Shown piece by piece: positions 62,934 to 64,000 of a stretch of DNA of 64,000 nt. Below the pieces are notes generated by a model. That model was not told the origin of the DNA, made no database searches, and saw nothing but the letters and a program-made list of their open reading frames with translations. How positions within the stretch are numbered: position 1 is the stretch's first letter; each line of letters begins with the position of its first letter. The DNA is from Coniochaeta sp. PMI_546. Taxonomy: Eukaryota > Ascomycota > Sordariomycetes > Coniochaetales > Coniochaetaceae. The translations under genes were made by a program, and so were the position numbers. The stretch is taken from positions 441,362 through 505,361 of the forward strand of contig MU271148.1 of NCBI GenBank assembly GCA_021432605.1, in the 5' to 3' direction.

Positions 62934-63893
62934 GGGACATTATCTGAGGGATGAATGGGTGAGGGATGGGTTTTTCACAAGAGGATCTGCATTTCTGGCG
63001 CTCAAGTGACATTTTATGGTTTCCATGTAGACTAGCACACGGGAATTGGGATGATGCAACCTCCTTGGCGTGTGTACAAGGCGCAAATGCTAATGTCAGT
63101 ACTGCGTGGGCTTCAAACGATGTCTAAGGTGGGCCACACTGCAAAAATATTACAAAGCTGTTGTGGGCTCTTCTTGCTCGACACCATGGTTCTCGAATCG
63201 TCTTCGCAACCATCAACATTGAAGCACTTCTGAGTCTTAACCAAAGGAAATGATCGCCGAGTTTTGAATCCCTAGACAAAACACGTTATTAACAAGGCGC
63301 TGAAATGGAGGGCAGTGATAAATCCACTCGATTCCCTAGGCGGCAAGTTCACGCATCGAAGTACCTGTTTTACTTCAAGTTTAAGTAATAACTCTAGACT
63401 TAATAGGATGTTCAGTATTGGTACAGGTTCTCCATATATTCAAAATATTCTAGTCAGATATATGCAAAAGTGTGAAGATTGGGTCAACTAGATAGGAAAA
63501 CCACTCAACAGAGGCCAGGCAGCAAATCATGCACTGCGGCGGCAGCAACAGACTGTCCAGACACTGCCGCCGTTCTCCAGAGCGCCAAGCTTGAGGCCGG
63601 TAATCACGGTGTTGCAAATTACCACGAATCAAACAAAGCATACTGTAATTTTGAGGCATTAGTGACGCTTCCTTGTCGGCGGCCATAATTCTCGTGCGGC
63701 TAGGGCCGCGGCTCTCCGTGCGGCAGATGACAAAATAGCTCCGGTCAATGGTGCAAAATGGGTGAAAGATGGAGCAGATTAATACTACTATGCAGTCATT
63801 GTCTCTCTCAGTCTCGGGCAGGATCGTTCGCATCAATACCGCGGTGCCGATTGTGTTGGTGGAGAGACAGCGAGGCCAATTCAAGCAGGGAGA
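62934..63893. other. Intergenic, no gene recognised
   Basis: About 960 bases. The minus-strand frame at 63450-63884 (144 codons) has no recognised domain and lies in another frame from the possible partial gene at the window edge, so it is more likely the 3' flank of that gene than a gene itself. Confidence 0.4.
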
Positions 63894-64000
63894 TCAGAAT
63901 CCGAACTCCTTCTGCAGTTCGACGTATATACGCGGCCGGATGCCTGTAGACGAAGCTGAACTACGACTAGCCGTGGTACAGGCAGTATGGGCCTCAGGAC
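63894..64000 (-). CDS. Possible 3' end of a gene running past the window edge
   Basis: A frame open from the window edge to a TGA at 63896-63894, ending GIRPRIYVELQKEFGF. The mix of residues looks like a real C-terminus rather than chance sequence, but only 34 residues are visible and no family can be named. Confidence 0.28.
   Translation of the reverse strand, partial: PEAHTACTTASRSSASSTGIRPRIYVELQKEFGF

Noticed and set aside
63450-63884. 144-codon minus-strand frame
   Set aside because: No domain; it probably lies in the 3' flank of a gene ending at 63894.

Overview
The window is nuclear DNA of a filamentous ascomycete (Pezizomycotina, most likely a Sordariomycete or close relative). Four things point there: genes with short introns of about 47-70 bases carrying fungal splice and branch signals; lineage-typical families (HET, Clr5, Zn2Cys6, Pth11-like rhodopsin, DUF924, fungal ankyrin proteins); a dispersed single 5S rRNA gene; and a block of about 1.9 kb with the CpA/TpG depletion of repeat-induced point mutation (RIP). 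I rebuilt gene models by hand from splice sites and reading frames. No transcript data were available.

Layout. 0-11 kb: a phytanoyl-CoA-dioxygenase-like gene, then a 2723-residue NRPS-like protein whose frame is open but whose active-site motifs are nearly all altered. 11-19 kb: a Clr5/TPR gene with a frame break, the RIP block, and a HET gene. 19.7-26 kb: a secreted subtilisin-like protein with an altered catalytic triad, a HAL2-type 3',5'-bisphosphate nucleotidase, and a polyamine-oxidase-like flavoprotein with one GC-AG intron. 27.5-41 kb: an ankyrin protein, a Zn2Cys6 regulator, a monocarboxylate-type MFS transporter with a frame break, a membrane protein, a Gfo/Idh/MocA oxidoreductase (GC-AG intron) divergent from an anion:cation-symporter MFS gene, and an ABM-like protein. 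This looks like a regulated uptake and catabolism neighbourhood. 41-47 kb: an M3 oligopeptidase frame interrupted by two TAG codons, and the spliceosome disassembly G-patch protein (TFIP11/Ntr1 type). 48-58 kb: an intact secreted subtilisin, a 5S rRNA gene, a DUF924 protein, a rhodopsin-domain membrane protein, and a secreted FAD oxidoreductase. 58-64 kb: mostly non-coding and repeat-bearing, with two short predicted single-span proteins.

Most notable. (1) The long NRPS-like protein has all three carrier domains without the phosphopantetheine serine at its usual place, and altered A and C motifs, yet an unbroken frame. (2) A pseudo-subtilisin lies about 27 kb from an intact one. (3) The M3 frame carries two in-frame TAG codons and no frameshift. 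That could be ordinary decay or a target of the A-to-I (UAG to UGG) mRNA editing known in Sordariomycetes. (4) A 12-bp inverted repeat sits between the divergent oxidoreductase and transporter genes. (5) The 5S gene is divergent but its helices are preserved.
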